5,432 bases of DNA from a bacterium (GCA_029335935.2 JARJMV020000323.1:1-5432), one strand, 5' to 3'; shown: positions 1 to 5,432, counted from the first letter of the stretch. Program-made: numbers and translations. The notes: generated from the letters alone by a model not told the origin.

Positions 1-4
1 GGGG

Positions 5-1069
5 CTAAAACTGGTACTGCGCCGCGAGGGAGGCGCGATTCTGTCGGTTGCTCCCGCGCAGCCACTCGTAGGCGGCGGTGAGACGAATGCCCGCAGCGGG
101 GAAGTGGTGATAGAACAGCCCCAGCACGCGCACGCCATCGCCCGAACGATCCAAGTCGGGGTCGAAATCTTCCCAACGCGCCACCAGCTGATGGCGAGGA
201 TTGAAGGTGTAGCGCACATAGACGATGTTCGATTGGAACTCGCTGGGGGTGAGGTATCGGGGGTTGCTCACGCCACCTGCTGGATTGCGATCGCGCCCCT
301 TCACATAGCTCCAGCGCAACCCCAAGCCCGCCGAGTTGCGCCACTCTTGCTCCACATACCATAGCCAACGCTCGGTGTCGGGCACATTCAGCGGCGTGTT
401 CGACTCGCTCACGGTCGTGAAGCTGGGGCGTCGTCCCGCCCAGCCACCGATGTTGAGCTGATAGGCGTTCAGGGTCGCCCGCACATTCAAACTGCCCATC
501 ACCTCCGCTTGCCCACCCCGCCCGACAAGCTGAGGGTCTCGAAAAGTGAGGCTGTTCCAAAGTCCAACTTGGATTTGATAGCGCGGTTCGAGCGCATAAC
601 TGGCGAACACGCCGCGCCCGCGCACGCCCTGCAGATACACGCCAACCACCTCGGCGCGCTCCAGAGCGTCCAGCTGGGGGGTTCGCTCGCGCCCGTCATA
701 AAAAATCGGCATCAGCTGCTGCCCCGCCGAGACCGATAGACGCGCGTTCGGACGCCACACGACATAAGCGTCGCGTAATTCCGCGTTTGTGGCACGGTCG
801 CCCGACGCGAACTCTACCATCATGCGTCCACTAACCTGTTCATCGAGCTGGAAACTCGCCGCCAGACGCGCCAAGCGTGTCTCGAACCCGTCGCGCGGCT
901 GACGCCCGTCCGTGTCGCTCCACTGGAAGCGGATCGAACCCGATAGCCGTATCCGCTCAGATAAAAGGTCGCTCGCCTCTGTGGAAGTGTAAGCCCCAGC
1001 GACCATCAAGCACGAACCGATCGCCGCCAAGACCTTGTGCCATCCATAGCCTATCTTCGCCATCGCCAT
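5..1069 (-). CDS. Outer-membrane beta-barrel porin, OprO/OprP-like
   Basis: This is predicted to be an outer-membrane channel for small solutes. Read from the ATG at 1069 it has 354 residues. Residues 1-33 look like a signal peptide: a Lys/His-containing n-region, a hydrophobic stretch at about 13-26, and a Ser/Thr/Ala-rich end with likely cleavage near EAS at 31-33. The mature part alternates polar and hydrophobic residues, as beta-strands of a barrel do. It contains an early strand GSIRFQW (44-50), the block LRDAYVVWRPN (98-108) followed by SAGQQLMP (114-121), and YVRYTFNPRHQLVARWEDF (284-302); these recall the phosphate-selective porin O/P family. It ends in QYQF, and a terminal Phe is the usual barrel-assembly signal. 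An in-frame extension upstream to 1177 is unlikely because it would put 36 non-hydrophobic residues before the signal peptide. A second ATG at 1063 is equally possible. The gene is divergent from the tricorn protease. The substrate (phosphate, other anion or unspecific) cannot be read from the sequence. Porin is fairly secure; the subfamily is less so. Confidence 0.8.
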   Translation of the reverse strand: MAMAKIGYGWHKVLAAIGSCLMVAGAYTSTEASDLLSERIRLSGSIRFQWSDTDGRQPRDGFETRLARLAASFQLDEQVSGRMMVEFASGDRATNAELRDAYVVWRPNARLSVSAGQQLMPIFYDGRERTPQLDALERAEVVGVYLQGVRGRGVFASYALEPRYQIQVGLWNSLTFRDPQLVGRGGQAEVMGSLNVRATLNAYQLNIGGWAGRRPSFTTVSESNTPLNVPDTERWLWYVEQEWRNSAGLGLRWSYVKGRDRNPAGGVSNPRYLTPSEFQSNIVYVRYTFNPRHQLVARWEDFDPDLDRSGDGVRVLGLFYHHFPAAGIRLTAAYEWLRGSNRQNRASLAAQYQF

Positions 1070-1264
1070 TGCTTTAGTTCCCGACTGTGTTTGGGATTCC
1101 TGCAGGGTGTGTTTGTCTGCTATGCGTGATGGGCAAACGCAGGGCGCATCGGCGCGTGGAGAACCGTTAGACCTCACCGTGTTGTGAAGGGGCTACGCCT
1201 GCCCCCGTGCGGCGTCGAGGCGATTGCAAGGAACAAACCACCCCTACGCGAATCTAATCCTACT
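1070..1264. promoter_or_regulatory. Divergent intergenic region between porin and tricorn genes
   Basis: This 195-nt gap must hold the promoters of both flanking genes, but no convincing -35/-10 pair is visible. On the porin side, an 8-nt direct repeat TGTGTTTG occurs at 1086-1093 and 1108-1115, 22 nt apart. An imperfect inverted repeat has arms GTTTG (1111-1115) and CAAAC (1134-1138), extendable to nine pairs with G-T wobbles. CCTGCAGG at 1099-1106 is a perfect 8-bp palindrome. On the tricorn side, GGGGC (1189-1193) and GCCCC (1201-1205) can form a small hairpin. TCTAAT at 1253-1258 resembles a -10 hexamer only six nt before the tricorn ATG, which would suit a leaderless transcript; TTGCAA at 1224-1229 is 23 nt upstream of it, too far for a normal -35. 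A weak GGGA (1079-1082 on the complement) precedes the porin start. All these sites are tentative. Confidence 0.3.
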
Positions 1265-4200
1265 ATGCGTAGCCGAGTATCGTTTACAGGGGTTCTGTCC
1301 TTATGGCTAAGTAGCGTTGCTCTCTTTGCGCAGTTGCCGGAACCGCATACCGAGCCGATTGTGGGCGCGCGGTCGCCCGCGCTCAGCCCCGACGGGAGCC
1401 AGATAGCGTTCGTGTATCGGGGCGATGTTTGGGTCGCGCCCAGCACGGGGGGACGCGCTATGCCCCTCACGCGCCATGTCGCCTACGATACCAGCCCGCT
1501 CTGGTCGCCTGACGGCAAGTGGATTGCCTTCGCCAGCAACCGCAACGGCAACTACGACATCTTCGCGATTCCGGCGACGGGCGGCGCGCCCGTCCAGCTC
1601 ACCTTCCACGCGCAAAACGAGACCCCCAGCAGCTGGAGCCGAGATGGGCGGTTCCTCTACTACAGCGCGTCCTACGATTCGAACAACCCCGCGATTATCG
1701 AACTGGAGGTCGCCACGGGCAGGTTTCAGCGCGTGGCGGAGGATTACAACGCCATCAACAGCCCCCAGATTGCACCCGATGGGAAAACGCTGGTCTACAG
1801 CAGGCACGGCTTCCCGTGGTGGCGTCCGCGCTATACAGGCTCCGCCGCGATGCAAATCTGGGCGATTGACGCGCAAGGCGGCGCGCGCCGACGCATCACG
1901 AACGATAACTTCCAGCACTTGTGGACGCAGTGGCTACCCGACGGCAGGTCGCTGCTGACCGTGACGATTGCGGAGAAGACGCCCGACTCGCCGAGAATGG
2001 GCGAGCGGCTGCCCGTGTTCAAGGACAACCCGCGCCGCACGCCGAACCTGTGGGTCGTGGACGCCACCACAGGGCGCAAACGCCAGCTCACGCAGTTCGT
2101 CGGGGGCGCAGTGCGCTTCCCCAGCGTCGCCTACAACACGGGCGACATCGCTTTTGAGTACGAGGGGCATCTGTATTTGCTCAAGGCAGGGCAGCGCGAA
2201 CCCCAGCGGCTCAACTTCACCGCCAGCCAAGACGATGTGCAGTCCACGCGCCAGCGCGAGCTGCTCACTGCAGGCGTCGAGGAAGCCGAGCCGTCGCCCG
2301 ACGGCAAGCAGTTCGCCTTCCGCCTGCGCGGCGACATTTGGCTTATCGACACTGAGAAGCCCAAGTCTACCCCCGACAAGCGCAACGCCGAGTTCGCCCG
2401 ACGACTCACCGACTGGGCAGGCGACGACTCGGACTTCGTGTGGTCCAAAGACGGCAAAACGCTCTACTTCACCTCCGACCGCAACAACCACCAGCAGCTC
2501 TACGCGCTGAATCTGGAGACTTTGGAGGTGCGACGCCTGTTCGACCGCGCCGCCGATGTGACGCGCCTGAAGCTTTCGCCCGACAGCAAGCAGTTGGGGT
2601 TCTGGGTCTCTGGTGGGGACGGCGGGCTGTTTGTGATCGACTTGGAGACGGGCGCGGTGAAGAAGGTGCTACACGAGCCGGGCACCCACTGGTACGGCTT
2701 GGGCGGCGGCGATTTCGCGTGGTCGCCCGATATGCGCTGGCTGTGCGTGCAGCGTCGCGCGGCGTACGGCGCGTGGAACCTCTGGATCCTGCCCGCCGAC
2801 GGCTCAGGCGAACCCGTCAACATCACGCGCCTAAACGCCTACCATAGCCTGCCCGCATGGTCGCCCGACGGCAAGTATCTGTTCTTCTTCAGCAACCGCG
2901 CAGGCAACGCGCTCTACGCCCTCCCCCTCACGCGCGAGACCGCCCGACGCGACGACAAAGACATCCAGTTCGAGAAACCCAAAGAGGGCGAACCGCTGGA
3001 GGTGAAAATCGACTTCGAGGATATCGACCAGCGCATTCGGCGGTGGAACAATCAAGCCCCCCAAGCCGACCTGACCGTCGCCAGCGACGGCAAAATCTAC
3101 TTCATCTCGGAAGGCGACATCGGGCAGGTCTGCTACGATGGCGGCGAGCGCAGACGGCTCACTTCGGGGGGCGGGCACGCGGCGCTGCGCGTCTCCCCCG
3201 ACGCCAGGAAACTCTACTACATCCGCAACGGCGAGCTGTTCGTGATGAACCTCGCCGCGAACAACCGCGTGGACAAGGTGGAGTTCAAGGCGGACTTCGA
3301 GTTCGACGCGATGGCGTTGCGCGAGGCGGCGTTCGTGCAGTTCTGGCGGGCGTATGAGCGCGGGTTCTACGACCCTGGCATGCACGGGCGCGACTGGGTG
3401 GCGATCCGCGAGCGGTATCGTCCGTTGCTTGCTGGCGTGGGCGTGCCTGAAGAGTTCGGCGCGGTGCTGTCGATGATAGTGGGCGAGTTGGAAGCCTCCC
3501 ACACGGAGGTCTCGCCGCGCTCCAGCGCAACCGTGCGCAGCCCCAGCACGCCACATCTGGGTTTCACCATCGACTACACCCACCGCGGGCGCGGGCTGAA
3601 AGTCGCCGATGTGCCCGACGGCTCGCCCGCATCATTCCCCGAAACGCGCATCCACCCCGGCGAGTATGTGCTGAAAATCAACGGCGAACCTGTGCAGGCA
3701 GACCAGAAGCTCTGGCAACTCATCAACGACAAGGGCGACCGCACCTTCGAGTTCCTGGTGAACCGTATCCCCAGCGAGGAGGGGGCGCGCACCGTGCGCT
3801 ATCAGCCTATCAGCGCAGGCGAGTGGGGCGAGCTGCACTACCGCAACCGCGTGAACCGCCTGCGCAAGTGGGTGGAGGAGCGCACGAACGGGCAGGTCGG
3901 CTATGTACATATCCGCGCGATGGGCGGCGGCGACCGCGAACGCTTCGAACGCGAGTTCTACGAGTACGCGCAGGGCAAAAAGGCGATGATTATCGATGTG
4001 CGCTTCAACGGCGGGGGCAACATCGCCGATACGCTGGTGGACTGGCTGGAGCGTAAGCCCTACGCCTACTATGTGCCGCGCGACGGGCTACCCAACCTCG
4101 GACCACCAAACGCCCTCGATATGCCGATGGTGGTATTGATGAACGAGCGCAGTATGTCCAACGGCGAGATGTTCCCCTACGCGATGCGCGCGCGCAAACT

Positions 4201-4453
4201 CGCCACGCTCATCGGCTGGGAGACGCCCGGCTATGTCATCTGGACTTGGGGGCTAAGCCTTGTGGACGGCACAGGCGCGCGAATGCCCCAGCAGGGCGCG
4301 TATCGCATCGACGGCTCCAACATGGAGAACAACGGCGAAAAGCCCGATATCGCCGTGTGGCTCTCGCCAGAGGACTGGCTCAGCGACCGCGACCCACAAC
4401 TCGATAAGGCGTTGGAGGTGCTGGGGCGTGCCCTCCGCGCCGAGAAACCCTAA
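1265..4453 (+). CDS. tri: Tricorn protease with signal peptide (S41-type serine peptidase)
   Basis: Tricorn cuts oligopeptides, classically those made by the proteasome, into di- and tripeptides. The 1062 residues match the known domain order. Six propeller repeats (about 30-325, e.g. SPDG at 41, 81) are followed by seven more (about 335-665, e.g. SPDG at 344, 533), with the characteristic IDFEDIDQRI at 582-591. A C1 domain (about 675-755) has FYDPGMHGRDW at 701-711, a PDZ domain lies at about 764-840, and the catalytic C2 domain runs from about 855 to 1055. Ser745-His746 lie in ELEASHTEV, Gly918 in FNGGGN, the nucleophile Ser965 in ERSMSNGE, and Glu1021 in NMENNGEKPD. These match the Ser745, His746, Gly918, Ser965 and Glu1023 of the Thermoplasma enzyme almost number for number. 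Unlike that cytosolic enzyme, this one starts with Arg residues and a hydrophobic stretch (8-22) ending LFAQ, a likely Sec signal peptide, so it is probably periplasmic. The ATG at 1265 is chosen because the upstream GTG at 1184 would bury that signal; it lacks a Shine-Dalgarno sequence. No F1-F3 partner peptidase is nearby. Confidence 0.95.
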   Translation: MRSRVSFTGVLSLWLSSVALFAQLPEPHTEPIVGARSPALSPDGSQIAFVYRGDVWVAPSTGGRAMPLTRHVAYDTSPLWSPDGKWIAFASNRNGNYDIFAIPATGGAPVQLTFHAQNETPSSWSRDGRFLYYSASYDSNNPAIIELEVATGRFQRVAEDYNAINSPQIAPDGKTLVYSRHGFPWWRPRYTGSAAMQIWAIDAQGGARRRITNDNFQHLWTQWLPDGRSLLTVTIAEKTPDSPRMGERLPVFKDNPRRTPNLWVVDATTGRKRQLTQFVGGAVRFPSVAYNTGDIAFEYEGHLYLLKAGQREPQRLNFTASQDDVQSTRQRELLTAGVEEAEPSPDGKQFAFRLRGDIWLIDTEKPKSTPDKRNAEFARRLTDWAGDDSDFVWSKDGKTLYFTSDRNNHQQLYALNLETLEVRRLFDRAADVTRLKLSPDSKQLGFWVSGGDGGLFVIDLETGAVKKVLHEPGTHWYGLGGGDFAWSPDMRWLCVQRRAAYGAWNLWILPADGSGEPVNITRLNAYHSLPAWSPDGKYLFFFSNRAGNALYALPLTRETARRDDKDIQFEKPKEGEPLEVKIDFEDIDQRIRRWNNQAPQADLTVASDGKIYFISEGDIGQVCYDGGERRRLTSGGGHAALRVSPDARKLYYIRNGELFVMNLAANNRVDKVEFKADFEFDAMALREAAFVQFWRAYERGFYDPGMHGRDWVAIRERYRPLLAGVGVPEEFGAVLSMIVGELEASHTEVSPRSSATVRSPSTPHLGFTIDYTHRGRGLKVADVPDGSPASFPETRIHPGEYVLKINGEPVQADQKLWQLINDKGDRTFEFLVNRIPSEEGARTVRYQPISAGEWGELHYRNRVNRLRKWVEERTNGQVGYVHIRAMGGGDRERFEREFYEYAQGKKAMIIDVRFNGGGNIADTLVDWLERKPYAYYVPRDGLPNLGPPNALDMPMVVLMNERSMSNGEMFPYAMRARKLATLIGWETPGYVIWTWGLSLVDGTGARMPQQGAYRIDGSNMENNGEKPDIAVWLSPEDWLSDRDPQLDKALEVLGRALRAEKP

Positions 4454-4463
4454 TCTACGACGC

Positions 4464-4489
4464 GGTTCCCCCTGCAGGCAGGGGGAACC
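4464..4489 (+). terminator. Strong GC-rich hairpin after the tricorn gene, no U-tract
   Basis: A perfect 12-bp stem, GGTTCCCCCTGC (4464-4475) against GCAGGGGGAACC (4478-4489), lies 10 nt after the tricorn stop. The formal loop is 2 nt, so the last pair probably opens to give a CAGG tetraloop. GCG (4462-4464) and CGC (4490-4492) could lengthen it with a bulge. The stability and position suit transcript termination or 3'-end protection of the tricorn mRNA. No run of T follows (the next bases are CGCAACAGCG), so it is not a classical intrinsic terminator. It could equally attenuate read-through into the PDO gene or be a dispersed palindrome. Confidence 0.45.
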
Positions 4490-4504
4490 CGCAACAGCGC
4501 ACAA

Positions 4505-4552
4505 TCGCGTGAATCGCGAAGAGAAGTTAGGTACTCTATATCAACTGGAGTA
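4505..4552 (+). promoter_or_regulatory. Leader of the PDO gene with short inverted repeats
   Basis: Two short inverted repeats lie here. TCGCG (4505-4509) and CGCGA (4515-4519) overlap a direct repeat of AATCGCG. TACTC (4532-4536) and GAGTA (4548-4552) flank an 11-nt centre containing the AT-rich TATATC (4537-4542), which matches the first four bases of a -10 hexamer. No good -35 lies upstream of it. The second repeat could be an operator over a promoter or a weak RNA hairpin around the ribosome binding site. Arms of five bases can arise by chance, so this is only a candidate. Confidence 0.2.
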
Positions 4553-4557
4553 TCAGT

Positions 4558-4562
4558 GGAGG
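4558..4562 (+). promoter_or_regulatory. Shine-Dalgarno GGAGG of the PDO gene
   Basis: GGAGG lies five nt before the ATG at 4568 and is the best ribosome binding site in the window; it decides the start. An in-frame GTG at 4556 also has GGAG (4547-4550) five nt before it, but that start would place this GGAGG inside the coding sequence and add only four residues. Confidence 0.7.
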
Positions 4563-4567
4563 CGACG

Positions 4568-5239
4568 ATGACGATTTTACAAGACAAAGATCGACAGACT
4601 CTCCAGCAGCGGTTTAGCGGACTGCCCAACACGGTGAAGCTGGTCGTGTTCACCACAGACACCCAGCCTGAGACCAGCGAACTGCTCTCGCAAATTGCGC
4701 AGGAGCTGGTGAGCGTCGGGAGCGGCAAGATTACGCTGGAGCAACACAGTTTGGAAGCAGAGCCCGCAGTTGCACGGGACTACACCATCACCCTTGCGCC
4801 CGCGATCGTGGTGCGCACGGAAGAGAAAGACTACGGAATCCGTTATTTGGGCATCCCAGCAGGCTTCGAATTTGCCTCGCTGGTGGGCGCGATTGAAGAT
4901 GTCGGCAAGGGCGATCCCGGTCTCTCGCCTGATAGCCGCCTGATGCTGGCGAACCTGCGCAACCCTGTGCATATTCGCGTGTTCGTCACCTATGGCTGCC
5001 CCTACTGTCCCGCTGCGGTACGCCTTGGGCACAAACTGGCGATGGCGAGCGACCTCATCACCGCCGAGGGCGTCAGCAGCGAGGAGTTCCCAGAGTTGGC
5101 GAACCAGTTCGGCGTGATGGCAGTGCCTAAGACGGTGATTAACGACCGTCACAGCTTCGAGGGCGCGCTGCCCGAACCTGCCTTTGTGCAGCAAGTATTG
5201 CGCGGAGCGTCCTCCAGCGGGCTGATTATCGTGCCGTAG
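4568..5239 (+). CDS. pdo: Protein disulfide oxidoreductase (glutaredoxin-like PDO), N-terminal site degenerate
   Basis: PDOs are cytoplasmic thiol-disulfide exchange proteins built from two thioredoxin folds, common in thermophiles, where they help form or isomerise protein disulfides. The 223 residues have the usual family length and both folds. The N-terminal unit (about 20-112) runs VKLVVF, then a cis-Pro motif LAPA (77-80) and GIRYLGIPAGFEFASL (90-105), very close to the Pyrococcus furiosus protein as I recall it. The C-terminal unit (about 133-215) has FVTYGCPYCPAAVRLGHK (139-156), with active-site Cys144 and Cys147, and the cis-Pro motif MAVPK (184-188). In the N-terminal unit, the position of the expected CxxC (CQYC in P. 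furiosus) reads PETS at 34-37, so only one redox site remains. Those two are the only cysteines in the protein. No signal peptide is present. The start at 4568 is chosen for its GGAGG. It lies 114 nt after the tricorn gene on the same strand but behind a strong hairpin, so joint transcription is uncertain. Confidence 0.93.
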   Translation: MTILQDKDRQTLQQRFSGLPNTVKLVVFTTDTQPETSELLSQIAQELVSVGSGKITLEQHSLEAEPAVARDYTITLAPAIVVRTEEKDYGIRYLGIPAGFEFASLVGAIEDVGKGDPGLSPDSRLMLANLRNPVHIRVFVTYGCPYCPAAVRLGHKLAMASDLITAEGVSSEEFPELANQFGVMAVPKTVINDRHSFEGALPEPAFVQQVLRGASSSGLIIVP

Positions 5240-5268
5240 GCGTGGATTTTGCAGAGCTGTAAACCGCT

Positions 5269-5340
5269 TGCGAGAGGCGTTCGGAAAATTGACCGTTACC
5301 TCCCTCCCCCAGAGGAGAAGAGGGGGGAACGCCTCTCGTA
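5269..5340. repeat. Palindromic element with perfect 12-bp inverted repeats
   Basis: CGAGAGGCGTTC (5271-5282) is matched exactly by its reverse complement GAACGCCTCTCG (5327-5338). The arms extend two more pairs outward (5269-5340) if one G-T wobble is allowed. The 44-nt interior has a pyrimidine-rich half (CCTCCCTCCCCC, 5299-5310) and a purine-rich half (5311-5327), which can form an inner C5/G5 stem. The element begins 30 nt after the PDO stop, so it could end or stabilise that transcript, though no T-run follows. It may also be a small dispersed palindrome. It abuts the first REP-like unit, sharing its GTA. Confidence 0.6.
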
Positions 5341-5366
5341 GCGTCGGCGTCCCCGACGACGACAAA
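5338..5366 (+). repeat. REP-like unit A (GTAG plus hairpin)
   Basis: GTAG (5338-5341) is followed by a hairpin with stem CGTCGG (5342-5347) and CCGACG (5353-5358), a 5-nt loop, and the tail ACGACAAA. A GTAG foot before a short imperfect palindrome is the layout of REP sequences mobilised by RAYT transposases. Unit C on the other strand shares GTAGCGTC, GCGTC and the GACGACAAA tail. Confidence 0.55.
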
Positions 5367-5396
5367 CCAACAACCCCGTAGCGTCGGCGTTTTTTT
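5353..5396 (+). terminator. Weak candidate terminator: long-loop stem then T7
   Basis: CCGACG (5353-5358) can pair with CGTCGG (5382-5387), followed after CG by seven T (5390-5396). This would be a stem plus U-tract reading rightward from the PDO gene. The 23-nt loop and the competing local hairpins of the REP-like units make it doubtful, and the T-run may be only part of a repeat tail. Confidence 0.2.
5378..5390 (+). repeat. REP-like half unit B
   Basis: GTAGCGTCGGCGT repeats the first 13 bases of unit A exactly, 40 nt downstream; with the preceding C the match is 14 bases. The second hairpin arm is missing and seven T take its place. It can instead pair with unit C: 5377-5390 is complementary to 5409-5422 with one G-T wobble, giving a 46-nt palindrome. 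Confidence 0.5.
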
Positions 5397-5421
5397 GTCG
5401 TCAGCGAGACGCTGACGCTAC
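5390..5421 (-). repeat. REP-like unit C (GTAG plus perfect hairpin), inverted
   Basis: On the minus strand GTAG (5421-5418) is followed by CGTCAGCG, loop TCT, and CGCTGACG, a perfect 8-bp stem with a 3-nt loop (5417-5399), then ACAAAAAAA. It matches unit A except for one base in the first arm and small changes around the loop. Facing units A and C resemble the paired REP arrangements called BIMEs or REPINs. Confidence 0.55.
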
Positions 5422-5432
5422 GCAGCGTACCC

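Noticed and set aside
1002..1021. Lipobox-like IGSC in the porin signal region, suggesting a lipoprotein
   Set aside because: The hydrophobic core continues past the Cys, and the mature protein is a beta-barrel with terminal Phe, so signal peptidase I cleavage near EAS is more likely.
1070..1177. Upstream extension of the porin to an ATG at 1177
   Set aside because: The added 36 residues are polar with no signal-peptide character and would move the hydrophobic segment inward.
1184..1264. Upstream extension of tricorn to a GTG at 1184
   Set aside because: It would add 27 residues before an ordinary signal peptide, and the segment contains the intergenic hairpin at 1189-1205.
1307..1918. Minus-strand open frame of 203 codons opposite the tricorn 5' part
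   Set aside because: Shadow of the propeller coding sequence. The translation is a low-complexity Arg/Val/Ala mixture.
1968..2510. Plus-strand frame of 180 codons overlapping tricorn (similarly 1425-1958)
   Set aside because: Ser/Arg/Ala/Pro/Thr-rich frame-shifted reading of the propeller region. The tricorn frame runs uninterrupted through it, so there is no frameshift to explain.
1507..2877. Recurring DNA word TCGCCCGACGGCAAG and near copies within the tricorn gene
   Set aside because: These encode the recurrent SPDGK turn of propeller blades; the DNA similarity follows from protein repeats and codon bias.
2831..3583. Long minus-strand open frame of 250 codons inside the tricorn gene
   Set aside because: It is antisense to the second propeller and C1 region. 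Its translation is Val/Ala/Arg/His-rich without recognisable motifs, as expected for the antisense of a GC-rich gene. The sense frame has clear domains and catalytic residues.
4577..5365. Minus-strand open frame of 262 codons opposite the PDO gene
   Set aside because: It lies antisense to a well-recognised PDO, starts within the downstream repeat cluster, and its product shows no family motif.
5337..5422. Possible CRISPR array from the regularly spaced repeats
   Set aside because: The repeats are only 13-14 nt, one is inverted, and there are too few units with no constant spacer pattern.

Overview
The window holds three complete protein genes, two short intergenic regions with little recognisable content, and a repeat-rich 3' end. 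The DNA is GC-rich. Three observations suggest a thermophilic bacterium with an outer membrane. The first is a beta-barrel porin ending in the C-terminal Phe typical of outer-membrane proteins. The second is a tricorn-type protease carrying a Sec-type signal peptide. The third is a two-domain protein disulfide oxidoreductase (PDO), a family found mostly in thermophilic archaea and bacteria. An Armatimonadota-like lineage would fit, but no marker gene is present and that placement is a guess.

Layout: (i) 5-1069, minus strand, a 354-residue porin resembling the phosphate-selective OprO/OprP group. (ii) 1070-1264, a 195-nt divergent intergenic region with weak repeats and no clear Shine-Dalgarno sequence for the protease. 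(iii) 1265-4453, plus strand, a 1062-residue tricorn protease. It has a six-bladed and a seven-bladed propeller, a C1 helical domain, a PDZ domain and a C2 catalytic domain, and its catalytic residues Ser745, His746, Ser965 and Glu1021 are intact. (iv) 4454-4567, a gap containing a strong 12-bp-stem hairpin and then the ribosome binding site of the next gene. (v) 4568-5239, plus strand, a 223-residue PDO. Its C-terminal CPYC site is intact, but its N-terminal CxxC site is replaced by PETS. (vi) 5240-5432, non-coding and dense in inverted repeats: a 12-bp perfect inverted repeat spanning about 70 nt, then a cluster of REP-like units that begin with GTAG and fold into small hairpins, two complete ones facing each other and one half copy.

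The porin and protease are divergent and both carry signal peptides. The simplest reading is a cell-envelope pair: a pore in the outer membrane and a peptide-degrading enzyme in the periplasm. This is inference from neighbourhood only. The PDO lacks a signal peptide and should act in the cytoplasm; it may have its own transcript, because the hairpin lies between it and the protease. No new multi-gene system is evident. The points most worth checking are the GTAG-type REP cluster, the degenerate N-terminal redox site of the PDO, and the exported tricorn with an altered nucleophile loop.
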